Below are positions 26,270 through 34,996 of a stretch of 64,000 nt of DNA, piece after piece. Every line of letters begins with the position of its first letter. The first letter of the stretch is position 1. This DNA comes from 3107 sp001483205. Its GTDB lineage: Bacteria > Pseudomonadota > Alphaproteobacteria > Rhodobacterales > Rhodobacteraceae. The stretch covers positions 1,488,001 through 1,552,000 of the forward strand of contig OZ219809.1 in the NCBI GenBank assembly GCA_964291375.2, written 5' to 3'. The notes below the pieces were generated by a model. The model did not search any database. It had not been told where the DNA came from and worked only from the letters and a program-made list of their open reading frames with translations. The translations under genes and the position numbers were made by a program.

Positions 26270-27988
26270 TTATTGAGTCAGTTTAAGAAGCTGGATCGTC
26301 TGAGCTATAGAGGCAAACGCATCGGCAATCGTCGTGCCATCAACATCGAAATAATGCGCGTCCGAGCTGGCGCATTCGGCCAACACTTCCTCGCCGTCCT
26401 CCGGGGCCTCGAAAGCGACGGAAAAGATGATGATGCCCTCAGCCTTGGCGGCATCGCAAAGATTGAACAATCTGGTGTCCGCCTGCGAGTAACCAATATC
26501 CTCAAACGTTCTGTGCTCATTTGCATAGCTCTGACTGATAAGGCAGGCACCGACGGCTATCTGAAACATGCGCAGGCCTATTTTCTTGGTTGACCAGGTT
26601 GCATATAATTCCGGCCAGGAAACGCGCTCTGCCGAGGCACCGGAAGTGTCATCGCCCGCATAGGGGGCTGGCAACAGGATGATTCTGCTGTCAGGTTCGG
26701 CTTCAATTCCGTTCGTGCAATTTGTCGGGACGTTCCGTTGTCCCAAGCGGAAGAACTGATCTTCCCCCACTTTCAGGGAAAAGCGGTCGAGCGGCACTTC
26801 ATGCAATGGCTGGTCGGGCGTTTCCCGATACACCCATATGTCTGACATGCCGCTTTTGTACGGTTCGGTAATGTAGTCCCGAGTGGTGTTCTCGCCGTCA
26901 CTCATCAGGACGACCACCTTCATGCTGTGCGCGTCATCCGAATAGTCATAGGGACGATCAGCAACATCATCGTCCACATGACCAGCCCCGGCCAGTTTTG
27001 CCGTGACCGGACGGCTGGCCGGATCAAGCAGGGCCACGCCCCATTTCAGCCCGAGGTCGATTGCCGTGCCCCCGAATGCCCCAAGCGAACGGATAACCGT
27101 TTTTGCCTGCTCAGCATCACTGATGAACGGCTCTATCTGGTTGCGCGTCATCGGATTGGTCGGGCATTCCGGGTGTGAAATCGGTCCATCGGGATACTGT
27201 CTGCCGTAAGCAAGCTGAATGTGCGAGGCAATCCCGAGGGCCTGATTGGGGTCAATCTCCGTCGTCGTGTATGAGGTTTCAAACAGCGTCGGACAAAGCG
27301 AATAGGGGTGATGCTTTTGCAGGTTGTAGTAATTCGCCAGGGTCGGCCCGATATTGACGTTGCTGTTGTAGGGAACAATCGACACCGTGGTCAGGTATTC
27401 GTTATCCGGCAAATGTTCCTTTTCCTCATAGATGGTGTCGATAAATTCCTGTGCCGCGATGCGAAGACTTTCAATTCTGGTCCTGCTGCCCCCGCCATTC
27501 CGGGCCATGCTGGTTGATACATCCAGAACCAGGGAGATCTCCAGATTGCTGCGATAGTCCTCTGCTCTGGCGCTGGTGCTGATCGTGATCATATCGGTGC
27601 CGGTCAGTTGCATGAAGAGCGTTTTCGCTTCAATCTCGGCATCAATAGACATCACACGGGCCGCCTCGGAGTCTTTGCTGACCTCAACGGCCTTGATATA
27701 TTGCGCGAGACCTTCCTTGTCGAAATAATCCCGAATGACCTCTTCCGGGTCCAGCGTCTGGTCGAGCTTGGTTGCTGCCAGCAACGCGCGGTCTGTCGTG
27801 TTCTGCAATGTCGTGCGCAGGGTCTCGGTGCGGATAAAATCGACGGCAAGGCCGCAGACCGTCAGCATCATCACAAAGAAGATGAGGCACATGGCCGTTA
27901 TCGAGCCGCTTTCACCATTCGGGTGGTGCTTCGACTGACGGATGTTCCGAAGCAGTTTTCCGGAGCGGTGCCTTGTGCGCCACTTCAT
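26270..27988 (-). CDS. TadG-like von Willebrand factor A protein, copy 2
   Basis: Paralogue of the neighbouring gene, with the same order: basic N-terminus, hydrophobic segment (SITAMCLIFFVMMLTVCGLAVDF), MIDAS LVLDVSTSM, IVPYNSNVNIGPTLANYYNLQ, VVLMSDGENTT and the C-terminal IIFSVAFEAPEDGEEVLAECASSDAHYFDVDG. The ATG at 27988 has AGGGGG about 10 bases upstream; the 36 residues before it in the open frame are not family-like. The two proteins differ most in the DYRSN/EQRSN linker and in the loop after the MIDAS. GC is somewhat below neighbours. The 224 bases upstream hold the probable promoter and nothing else recognised. Confidence 0.85.
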   Translation of the reverse strand: MKWRTRHRSGKLLRNIRQSKHHPNGESGSITAMCLIFFVMMLTVCGLAVDFIRTETLRTTLQNTTDRALLAATKLDQTLDPEEVIRDYFDKEGLAQYIKAVEVSKDSEAARVMSIDAEIEAKTLFMQLTGTDMITISTSARAEDYRSNLEISLVLDVSTSMARNGGGSRTRIESLRIAAQEFIDTIYEEKEHLPDNEYLTTVSIVPYNSNVNIGPTLANYYNLQKHHPYSLCPTLFETSYTTTEIDPNQALGIASHIQLAYGRQYPDGPISHPECPTNPMTRNQIEPFISDAEQAKTVIRSLGAFGGTAIDLGLKWGVALLDPASRPVTAKLAGAGHVDDDVADRPYDYSDDAHSMKVVVLMSDGENTTRDYITEPYKSGMSDIWVYRETPDQPLHEVPLDRFSLKVGEDQFFRLGQRNVPTNCTNGIEAEPDSRIILLPAPYAGDDTSGASAERVSWPELYATWSTKKIGLRMFQIAVGACLISQSYANEHRTFEDIGYSQADTRLFNLCDAAKAEGIIIFSVAFEAPEDGEEVLAECASSDAHYFDVDGTTIADAFASIAQTIQLLKLTQ

Positions 27989-28212
27989 GGTGAATGATCC
28001 CCCTGCAAACTGCTTCGTTGCGCCCGGCACCAAGAATTTTGCCCGCATCCTGCGCGGGATCCGGCTCACATCCGGGCTTGTTAACCATGAATGCACGAAA
28101 ACGCTCTAAAATGCACGAGAAATTTTATATAGCCCCCCCAAAAAGCCGAACGGTTTTAGGGCGCACACCTGATACCCCGCTATAAGTCAAGGTGAATCCG
28201 CTGCGGCCCGCC

Positions 28213-28854
28213 CTATTCTTTCGCCACCCCGGCCATCAGCGGAACGAATCGGACGGCGCGCAGCTCTTCATAGTCGAAACCGGCGTCCGTCTTCGTCACC
28301 CTGATCAGGCTCTGAACCGCATCCGAGCGTCCCACCGGCAACACCATGACCCCGCCTTCGCACAGTTGCGACAACAGCGGGCCGGGCGGATCCTCGGCGG
28401 CGGCGGTGACGATGATGCGGTCGAACGGGGCCTGATCCGGCAACCCGTGGCTGCCATCGCCGGTGATCACGGTGATATTGGTCAAATCCAGCCGCTCGAA
28501 CAGCTTGCGCGCCTCATTCGCCAGCCTGCGGTGCCGCTCGACCGTATAGACCCGCCGGGCAAGCCGCCCGAGAACCGCCGCCTGATAGCCGGAGCCGGTG
28601 CCGACCTCGAGCACCTTGTCGCGCCGCCGGATGTCCAGCGCCTGGGTCATCAGCCCGACGACCGACGGCTGGCTGATGGTCTGGCCACAGGCAATCGGCA
28701 GGGGCATGTCCTCATAGGCCCGGCCGGTAAACACCCCCTCGCGCACGAAATCCGCGCGGTCGGTCTCTTCCATCGCGGTCAGGACGCGGCTGTCGGTCAC
28801 GCCCTTGCTGCGCAGCGCGAACAGGAACTGCATCTTGCGCTCTGCCTCACTCAT
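28213..28854 (-). CDS. pcm: Protein-L-isoaspartate O-methyltransferase
   Basis: Repairs isoaspartyl residues in aged proteins using SAM. Motifs: FVREGVFTGRAYEDMPLPIACGQTISQP near residues 33-60, the SAM-binding VLEVGTGSGYQAAVLGRLA (about 80-98), VYTVERHRRLA, and the C-terminal QLCEGGVMVLPVG. The start ATG at 28854 overlaps the surE stop (ATGA). The 213-aa length is normal. surE-pcm coupling is conserved across proteobacteria and links stress survival functions. Confidence 0.95.
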   Translation of the reverse strand: MSEAERKMQFLFALRSKGVTDSRVLTAMEETDRADFVREGVFTGRAYEDMPLPIACGQTISQPSVVGLMTQALDIRRRDKVLEVGTGSGYQAAVLGRLARRVYTVERHRRLANEARKLFERLDLTNITVITGDGSHGLPDQAPFDRIIVTAAAEDPPGPLLSQLCEGGVMVLPVGRSDAVQSLIRVTKTDAGFDYEELRAVRFVPLMAGVAKE

Positions 28855-29639
28855 CCGCTCAAGGCATCCGAGAGCCGGTTGAGCGCGTCGCGGGCGGTCA
28901 GGTCGCCACGCATCGGGGTAACGGTGATATGGCCGCAGAGGTTGGCGTGAACGTCGGTGCCCTCTTCCGTCGGCGTGTTCTGCGGGCCACCCCTGACCCA
29001 CAGGGCCAGTTTGCCCGCGGGCGACGGGCGGGCATCAACGCTGAAGGCACAATCCCGCCGGAACCCCTGGCGGACGACGCGCACCCCCCTGACCCCGGCC
29101 CCGGGACAGGGCGGGAAGTTCACGTTGTAGAACAGGCGATACGGGTTCGGGTCGGGGCGCTCGGCCTTCAGTATCCCGCGCACCAGTGCCGCGCCGTGCA
29201 TCGCCGCGGCCTCGAACGGGTTGTCGCGCGCCTCGTTGTCGGGGCCGAGAAACTGCGACAGCGCGATGGCAGGCAGCCCGTGCAGGGCTGCTTCGATCAC
29301 GCCGCCGACGGTGCCCGAATAGAGCGTGTTCTCGGCGGCGTTGTTGCCCCGGTTGACCCCCGACAGGACCAGCTCGGGCGGCGCATCCGCCATGACGTGA
29401 TGAAGGCCAGCCAGAACGCAATCTGCGGGCGAGCCTTCGGTCACATAGCGGCGCTCGGCCAGTTTCTCGATCATCATCGGATGGGTGAAGCTGATGCAGT
29501 GGCCGACGCCGGATTGCTCAAAGGCGGGGGCGACGGTCCAGACCTCGCCCGTGGGTCCGGCGATCTCTCTGGCAATGATTTCGAGTATCGCCAGCCCCGG
29601 CGCGTCGATGCCGTCATCATTGGTGACCAGAATGCGCAT
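28851..29639 (-). CDS. surE: 5'/3'-nucleotidase SurE
   Basis: Divalent-metal phosphatase for nucleoside 5' and 3' monophosphates, active in stationary phase. It begins MRILVTNDDGIDAPGLAIL with the metal-binding NDD at residues 7-9; SGVNRGNNAAENTLYSGTVGGVIEAAL is the other diagnostic block. The 262-aa length is normal. GGGACGGATC precedes the ATG. It is followed by pcm with a 4-base overlap. Confidence 0.96.
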   Translation of the reverse strand: MRILVTNDDGIDAPGLAILEIIAREIAGPTGEVWTVAPAFEQSGVGHCISFTHPMMIEKLAERRYVTEGSPADCVLAGLHHVMADAPPELVLSGVNRGNNAAENTLYSGTVGGVIEAALHGLPAIALSQFLGPDNEARDNPFEAAAMHGAALVRGILKAERPDPNPYRLFYNVNFPPCPGAGVRGVRVVRQGFRRDCAFSVDARPSPAGKLALWVRGGPQNTPTEEGTDVHANLCGHITVTPMRGDLTARDALNRLSDALSG

Positions 29640-29706
29640 GATCCGTCCCTGTGCTGTCCGGTTGCTGCATACCGGGACACGGGCCGGGCGTAAAGCGCCG
29701 GATGGA

Positions 29707-30354
29707 TCAGAGCATCGCCGTTATCAGATCAGCGGCGACGGCGGCGGGGGGTGTCAGCGCGCTGCGGTCCTCGCCGGGAAAAAACCGCGCCCGCAACCCG
29801 GTCGGCATTGGCGGCGGCGCAAGGATCATCACCTGCGGGCCGGTTCTGGCGGTTTCGGCCTGCCAGCTTCGGGCAAGCGCCATCTGCGCGGTCTTGGTCG
29901 CCCCGTAAGCGCCGAAGAACCGTTCGCCCCCGCGCCGGTCATCAAAGAAAACCGCGCGCGCGGCGGGGCGGCTCAGAAGCAGCGGCTCAACACAGGCGAT
30001 CAGGTGCCGGGTCGCGGTAACATTCACCCGCAGGCTGGTGCCGAAATCCCCGGCGTCGATATGCCCGGCAGGCGAGAGCGGCGCGGCGTGAACGGCGGTA
30101 TGGCACCACAAATCCAGCCCGCCCCAGCGGTCATATACGGACCGGCAGAGATGCCGCATTGCCCCGTCATCGGTTATGTCGAGCGGCGCAAGGGTGGCGC
30201 TGCCGCCCCCGGCCTTTATCCGGTCATCAAGCTCTTCCAGCGCCCCGGTGGTGCGGGCGACGGCCAGAATGTGATGGGTCGGTGCCAGCGCCCCGGCAAG
30301 GGCTGCGCCAAGGCCGCGTGAGGCACCGGTGATAAGGGCGAGCTTTCCGGTCAT
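29707..30354 (-). CDS. Short-chain dehydrogenase/reductase (SDR), degraded active site
   Basis: Rossmann-fold SDR beginning KLALITGASRGLGAALAGAL (TGxxxGxG near residues 9-16), with NVTATRHLIACVEPLL and YGATKTAQM where the catalytic YxxxK is expected (Tyr-Gly-Ala-Thr-Lys). The substrate-binding Ser position reads VFFDDRRGGERFFG, which is unusual, so activity is uncertain. The 215-aa length is slightly short. The start is placed at the ATG at 30354; the ribosome site is weak. It lies downstream of phnE, separated by a small MITE-like element (30424-30492), so it may not belong to that operon. Confidence 0.8.
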   Translation of the reverse strand: MTGKLALITGASRGLGAALAGALAPTHHILAVARTTGALEELDDRIKAGGGSATLAPLDITDDGAMRHLCRSVYDRWGGLDLWCHTAVHAAPLSPAGHIDAGDFGTSLRVNVTATRHLIACVEPLLLSRPAARAVFFDDRRGGERFFGAYGATKTAQMALARSWQAETARTGPQVMILAPPPMPTGLRARFFPGEDRSALTPPAAVAADLITAML

Positions 30355-30423
30355 GGGGTGCTGTTTGGGCACTTGCCTGCGGAAGGTCAAGTGTTGGCGG
30401 GGTATAGGCTGACGACATAAAGA

Positions 30424-30492
30424 GGTCTCTGCATATTTGGTGCGTCAGCGGCCAAACTATCCTGCTTGGCCCAAGCCAATGTGAAAGGGCTT
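30424..30492 (-). mobile_element. Minimal MITE-like element E8 (about 69 bp)
   Basis: Short member of the family: one end GGTCTCTGCATATTTGG and the other GGCCCAAGCCAATGTGAAAGG. The latter matches the inverted left end of copy E5 (GGCCCAAGCCAATACGCAAAGG). There is almost no interior. It lies directly after the phnE stop codon. Confidence 0.55.
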
Positions 30493-30494
30493 TC

Positions 30495-31238
30495 TCAGGA
30501 AAAGCGCCTTTGCAGGGCCGTGTTGACAGCCTCTGACACCAGCACAAGGGCGATGATGGCCAGGGTGACCGTCGCCGCCTTCTCATACTGGAAAGACCGC
30601 ACATAGGTCTGAACATGCAGCCCGATGCCGCCCGCCCCGACAATCCCGAGGATCAGGCTTTCCCGCAGGTTCAGCTCGAACCGGAACACGGTATCGCGCA
30701 GAACCACCGGGGCCATCTGCGGCCAGACGCCAAAGCGCAGGCGCTGCGCACGGGTCGCGCCCGCGCTTTCCAGTGCCGCAACCGGCGCGGCAGACACATT
30801 GTCGATGGCCTCGGCATAGAACTTGGCCAGCATCCCGGTGGCGTGAAAGGTCACCGCCAGAATCCCCGGCAGCGGCCCCAACCCCACCGCGCCGACCATC
30901 AGCATCGCCACCAGAATCAGCGGAATCGCCCGGATCACTGCCAGCACCGCCCGCACCGGACGCCAGACAGCGGCAGGGGCCAGGGTCTCGGACGCCAGCG
31001 CCCCCAGCCCGGCGGACAAGACCACCGCAAACAGCGTGCCAAGGACGGCAATGCGCAGGGTCTCGGCAAGGCCGGTCATCATGTCCCGCCAGACCGACAG
31101 ATCAGGCGGCACCATCCGGCCCAGAAAATCAGCCAGCCGTGCCCCCGCGCCGATGATCCGGGCGGCCTCAATGTCGGCCCCGGCCAGCGCCCACAACACC
31201 GCCCCCCCCGGCACCAGCCACAGCGCGGCCCGTCTCAT
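30495..31238 (-). CDS. phnE: PhnE-type ABC transporter permease (phosphonate/phosphite family)
   Basis: Membrane subunit of a phosphonate-family importer. Hydrophobic segments include TLRIAVLGTLFAVVLSAGLGALA, VLAVIRAIPLILVAMLMVGAVGLGPLPGILAV and VTLAIIALVLVSEAVNTAL. The EAA loop that docks on the ATPase is ALESAGATRAQRLRFGVWPQMAP (about residues 158-180), followed by ESLILGIVGAGGIG. The 247-aa length is at the short end for PhnE. ATG overlaps the phnC stop. No C-P lyase or phosphite dehydrogenase gene is present, so the true ligand is open. Confidence 0.9.
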   Translation of the reverse strand: MRRAALWLVPGGAVLWALAGADIEAARIIGAGARLADFLGRMVPPDLSVWRDMMTGLAETLRIAVLGTLFAVVLSAGLGALASETLAPAAVWRPVRAVLAVIRAIPLILVAMLMVGAVGLGPLPGILAVTFHATGMLAKFYAEAIDNVSAAPVAALESAGATRAQRLRFGVWPQMAPVVLRDTVFRFELNLRESLILGIVGAGGIGLHVQTYVRSFQYEKAATVTLAIIALVLVSEAVNTALQRRFS

Positions 31239-32026
31239 TGCCCGACCACCCGCAGCCCGGCACCACCCCGCGCCCGCCCGTAATAGAGACGCGCGATGTC
31301 ATCATCCGAAAGCCGCCCCGCCGGACGGTCAAACAGAATCTCCCCGTCGCCAAGCCCCACCACCCGATCCGCGAACCGTTGCGCCAGCTCCGGCTGATGA
31401 GAGCTGAACATCACCGCGATGCCGCGTTTGCGGGCCTCACCGGTGATCAGGGCCAGCAATTTCGCCGCATGGGCCGGGTCCAGATTGCTGATCGGCTCAT
31501 CGGCCAGGATCAGCCGCGGCTCCTGCGCCAGACAGCGGGCGATGGCGACGCGCTGGCGCTGCCCGCCCGAGAGCTGATCCGCGCGCCGGGCGGCCAGATC
31601 GGCCAACCCGGTGTCATGCAGGGCGGCGGCCACGGCCATGTGGTCACGCTCACCAAACCGCCCCCACAGCGAGCGCCAGGCGGGGGTGCGCCCCAGACGA
31701 CCGTTCATCACGTTCTGATAGACGCTCTGCCGGTCGATCAGCGCAAAGTCCTGAAAGACGAACCCCACATCGGCCCGGTGCGCGCGCGCAGGCGGTGCGT
31801 CCGGCGACAAAGGTGCGCCCAGCACCCGCGCGCGCCCCCGCCAGTCGCGCAACCGCCCGTCAAGCAGCGCCAGCAGCGTCGATTTACCCGCCCCCGACGG
31901 CCCGATCAGCGCCACAACCTCGCCCGGCGCGACCGAAAGTGTCACATCGCAGAGCGCGGTCGCCGCCACCGTCGCATCGTCGAAACGGTGCGACACCCGC
32001 GACAGAGTGAATGCCGCCGCGCTCAT
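31235..32026 (-). CDS. phnC: PhnC-type ABC transporter ATP-binding protein
   Basis: ATPase subunit of the same importer. Walker A GPSGAGKST is near residues 42-50, the signature LSGGQRQRVAIARCLAQEP is in the middle, and Walker B LILADEPISNLDP follows. The 263-aa length is normal. The ATG overlaps the phnD stop and its own stop overlaps the phnE start, giving strict translational coupling in the order phnD-phnC-phnE. Confidence 0.92.
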   Translation of the reverse strand: MSAAAFTLSRVSHRFDDATVAATALCDVTLSVAPGEVVALIGPSGAGKSTLLALLDGRLRDWRGRARVLGAPLSPDAPPARAHRADVGFVFQDFALIDRQSVYQNVMNGRLGRTPAWRSLWGRFGERDHMAVAAALHDTGLADLAARRADQLSGGQRQRVAIARCLAQEPRLILADEPISNLDPAHAAKLLALITGEARKRGIAVMFSSHQPELAQRFADRVVGLGDGEILFDRPAGRLSDDDIARLYYGRARGGAGLRVVGQ

Positions 32027-32901
32027 TTCAGATACCCGTAACGCCGGGCGATCTCGCGCACGCCCTCATAACGGTTGGGATCAGCAACGACATAGCCATC
32101 CGGCCCGTAGAGATGGGCCAGCAGGTGACGATTTTCGGGGGCATTAAGGCTCAGCATCACGCTGGTGAATTTCGCCTGCAAATCCGCATCCAGCCCCGGA
32201 CGGGCAATCACCGCATGGCTGGGGATCGGCTCGGATTCAGCGATGAAAGTGATTTCGGCCTGTTGCTCGGGCGTCAGCAAGAGGTCCGCGTATTGGCTGG
32301 CGGCGGCGGCATCGACCAGACCTTCGGCCATCGCCTGCATCGCCTGCTGATAGCCCCCGGCAAAGAACACCCGGTCAAAGAAGCCCTGCGCCCCCTCTGC
32401 CCCGGCGATCAGGCCCTCACGCACGAACAGATCAAGCGGATAGAGGTAACCCGATTCAGAGACCGGATCGGCAAAAGCAATGTCGCGCCCCTGAAGATCA
32501 GCAAGCGACGCGATACCGCTGTCCCGGCGGACAAACACCCGGCCCGCGTAACCGGGATGGCCGCGATAGACTTCCGAGAGCAGCGCCACCGCGCCGATCC
32601 GCTCTTCGGCCAGCACAAACGGCAACGCCCCCATAAAGGATATATCCGCATCGCCGTTGCCCATTGCCTCGACAGCGGCGGCGTGATCAAAGGTGACGAA
32701 ACCGCTGACCGGCACATCCATCCGCGCGCTCAGCCAGCCGGTAATCGCCTGAACGTCGCCCAACAGTTTTTCCGGGTTTTCCTGCGGGATGAAGGCCAGT
32801 TTCAGCCCGTCTTCCCCTGCGCTTTCGCCCGCATAAAGCCCGCCGGACGCGGCACAGGACGCGGTGATGGCGGAAATCAGAAACCGGCGGCGGTTCTGCA
32901 T
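32023..32901 (-). CDS. phnD: PhnD-type periplasmic substrate-binding protein, Tat-type signal
   Basis: Binding protein of a phosphonate-family importer. It begins QNRRRFLISAITASCA, a twin-arginine-like signal. The mature part starts LKLAFIPQENPEKLLGD and has the family block GDADISFMGALPFVLAEERIGAVALL, then GHPGYAGRVFVRRDSGIASLADLQGRDIAFADPVSESGY. The ATG at 32901 is chosen because the frame upstream is inside a MITE-like element. The start codon is part of a 5-bp repeat (CATCA on the + strand) flanking that element. The ribosome-like AAGG 8 bases upstream is the element's own end. The residues that define phosphonate specificity cannot be judged by eye; phosphate, phosphite or another oxyanion are possible. 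Confidence 0.88.
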   Translation of the reverse strand: MQNRRRFLISAITASCAASGGLYAGESAGEDGLKLAFIPQENPEKLLGDVQAITGWLSARMDVPVSGFVTFDHAAAVEAMGNGDADISFMGALPFVLAEERIGAVALLSEVYRGHPGYAGRVFVRRDSGIASLADLQGRDIAFADPVSESGYLYPLDLFVREGLIAGAEGAQGFFDRVFFAGGYQQAMQAMAEGLVDAAAASQYADLLLTPEQQAEITFIAESEPIPSHAVIARPGLDADLQAKFTSVMLSLNAPENRHLLAHLYGPDGYVVADPNRYEGVREIARRYGYLK

Positions 32902-32903
32902 CA

Positions 32904-33114
32904 ACAGACCTTTGCGTATTGGCTTGGGCCAGGCAGCGCCTGCCTGGGCGGGCGCTTTTCCTGAAATTCCAAATTGGCGATGGTTTTTCCATAAAGCCCA
33001 TACGTTCCAATTTGTTGAAGCGTTTATAGCGCCTGCCGGGGGGCAGGCAGGTGCTGCCCGGCGTTCCGCCGGGCGGGAGAGGTTGGCCAATGACGCGCCA
33101 TTATGCAGAGGTCT
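32904..33114. mobile_element. MITE-like element E5 with 5-bp direct repeats CATCA
   Basis: One end is AGACCTTTGCGTATTGGC (from 32906) and the other GCCATTATGCAGAGGTCT (to 33114), an imperfect inverted pair. The flanks are CATCA at 32899-32903 and CATCA at 33115-33119, a target-site duplication. The interior has hairpin arms GCGCCTGCCTGGGCGGGCGC, GCGCCTGCCGGGGGGCAGGC and GGCGTTCCGCCGGGCGGG. The two CATCA copies contain the phnD start codon and the peroxidase stop codon (both read on the minus strand). No protein is encoded. Confidence 0.85.
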
Positions 33115-33116
33115 CA

Positions 33117-34979
33117 TCAGTAGATCCTTTCGTCATATTCGGCGCGGCGGGCCTTGAAGGTGTGCCATTGCCGGGCGGCCTCGGGCCAGTCACCCCCGGC
33201 GCTCGCATCGCCGATGGCGCGCAGGATGGCGGCCAGCTCATAGACCTGCGGCTTGGCCGCCTGATTGACCATGGCGGATGCGTCCAGCGCCAGATCAGCG
33301 GCAATGGTATCGATCAGCACCGCGATGTTGTCGGCGTCACGGGCGGGCAGCAGTGTTTCCAGCACCGAGGCAAAGGTGACGATCTCATCAAATGCCAGCC
33401 GAAAGGCGCTGTCGCGGCTCCCGAATGCCTGATACGGGTCTTCGCCATCGCCCACTGCCTCCAGATAGGCCGTCAGGTCAGCGCGTTCGCCCGCACTCAG
33501 ACCCAGCGATTTGGTCTCATCAAACCACGCCACCACACCGGCGAGCGTCGGCACCGCACCGTCGTGCATATAGGGCGCGGTGAAAACGACATTGCGCAGC
33601 GTCGGGGTTTCAAACCGGGGCGCGGTTCCGCCCTCAAACGGCGGGCGGCCCGTGCCAATGTCATGGGTCAGCCCGTCGCGGAAATCGCGGTCCGGCACAT
33701 GGCAAGAGGCACAAGCCCTGTCGCCCAGCCCCTCAAAGGGCGTGTTGAACAGCACTTCGCCCCGCCGGGCGGCCTCTGACGCCATGGCCGTCAGCCCCCC
33801 GGTGCGGTCAATCTTCGGGTTGGGCAGGAAATCGAACTGCCGCATATACGCCACCAGCGCATCCAGTTGGAACGGCGTCGGCTCCGGCCCGGCGAACTCT
33901 GTCACGATCACGTCTCTGGTGAATTGCCGCAGGCTGGCCTCGCGCCCGTCGCGTCCGTAAGGCGCGGTAAAGCGGATGCCGCGCAGCGAGGGCGTATCCA
34001 GATGATCATCGGCGCGGTCGTTGAACAGCGGATTGAAGAATGCGCCGTCCACATCCATGCCGCCCGGATGACGGCTAAGGCCGGGGATGAAGAAATCCCG
34101 ATTGATGTCAGACCGGTTGTGGCAGGTCGAGCAGGTGATTTTCAAATCACGCGCCGGGGAGCCGAAAATTTCGGGGCTGTCGAACAGCATATCGCCATAG
34201 GCGACCAGCGGCAGATCACTTTCGTCGATCCCTGCTTCCTCGAATTGCAGCACCAGGCGCGGCAACGGGCGTTGCGGGGCGATATGTGCCCCCGGCGGCA
34301 ATGTCGGCGGCAGGGGCGTGTCGGCGGCCCGGCCCGCTGATGCTGAGATGGTCTCCGGCAACGGGGTCAGCCGGGCGCGCGGGGCAAATTCGGCGGCGGC
34401 GTAGTTGGCGCGCAGATAAGTCTCTATCACCGTGCGGGCCTCTGCGAAGGCCTGCCGGTCCGATGGCTGTGCCGCAACACCCGCAAGGCCCCGCGCCCCC
34501 AGCGCCGAGCTGAGCCGCAGCCACGCCCGGCCCAATGCGCGCGCCGCCTGCGGGTCGCCCGCGCGGATACCGTCCTCAAAGGCGCGGAACAGTGCCCTGG
34601 CTTTGGTCACCTCGGTGGTGGCTCCGGGCGCGTCCGGCATGGCCCCGGCAGTGGCAAGGTGGCGCAGGATGCCATGGGTGACGGCGCGGGTTGCCACCCC
34701 GAACAGTGCCTGCCGGTCCTGTGCTTTCAGCGCCGCACGCAGCGCGGCGGCCTCTTCTGTCGTGACCCGCGACAGGGCCGGAACCGCCGGAACACCCCCC
34801 GCAACCGGCTGTTCCCAGCTTTGTTCGAGCCTCTGCCACGGAACCGGCGACAGGTTGCCCATGAACAGGGTCAGGCGATACGCGGCGGCGCGCGGTGCCC
34901 ACGGTGTTTGCTCAAGCGCCGTGGCAAAGGCCGCAACCGGAAACAGGCACAGGACGGCAAAGAGAGCAAGATGTTTCAT
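33117..34979 (-). CDS. Di-heme cytochrome c peroxidase / MauG-family protein with long helical N-terminal domain
   Basis: Periplasmic di-heme protein. The signal peptide (LALFAVLCLFPVAAFA) is followed by about 250 residues of Ala/Arg-rich helical sequence without heme motifs. The first heme site is CSTCH (about residue 282) and the second CASCH (about 422), with TPSLRGIRFTAPYGRDGREASL and TPTLRNVVFTAPYMHDGAVPTLAGV between and after them. The C-terminal roughly 100 residues are helical. At 620 aa it is nearly twice ordinary bacterial CcpA. The ATG at 34979 sits 18 bases from a large inverted repeat shared with the divergent mntR promoter. It was probably the first gene of an operon continuing into phnD-C-E before a MITE inserted. 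Substrate unknown. Confidence 0.85.
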   Translation of the reverse strand: MKHLALFAVLCLFPVAAFATALEQTPWAPRAAAYRLTLFMGNLSPVPWQRLEQSWEQPVAGGVPAVPALSRVTTEEAAALRAALKAQDRQALFGVATRAVTHGILRHLATAGAMPDAPGATTEVTKARALFRAFEDGIRAGDPQAARALGRAWLRLSSALGARGLAGVAAQPSDRQAFAEARTVIETYLRANYAAAEFAPRARLTPLPETISASAGRAADTPLPPTLPPGAHIAPQRPLPRLVLQFEEAGIDESDLPLVAYGDMLFDSPEIFGSPARDLKITCSTCHNRSDINRDFFIPGLSRHPGGMDVDGAFFNPLFNDRADDHLDTPSLRGIRFTAPYGRDGREASLRQFTRDVIVTEFAGPEPTPFQLDALVAYMRQFDFLPNPKIDRTGGLTAMASEAARRGEVLFNTPFEGLGDRACASCHVPDRDFRDGLTHDIGTGRPPFEGGTAPRFETPTLRNVVFTAPYMHDGAVPTLAGVVAWFDETKSLGLSAGERADLTAYLEAVGDGEDPYQAFGSRDSAFRLAFDEIVTFASVLETLLPARDADNIAVLIDTIAADLALDASAMVNQAAKPQVYELAAILRAIGDASAGGDWPEAARQWHTFKARRAEYDERIY

Positions 34980-34996
34980 AGCAGCGGCGATCAATG

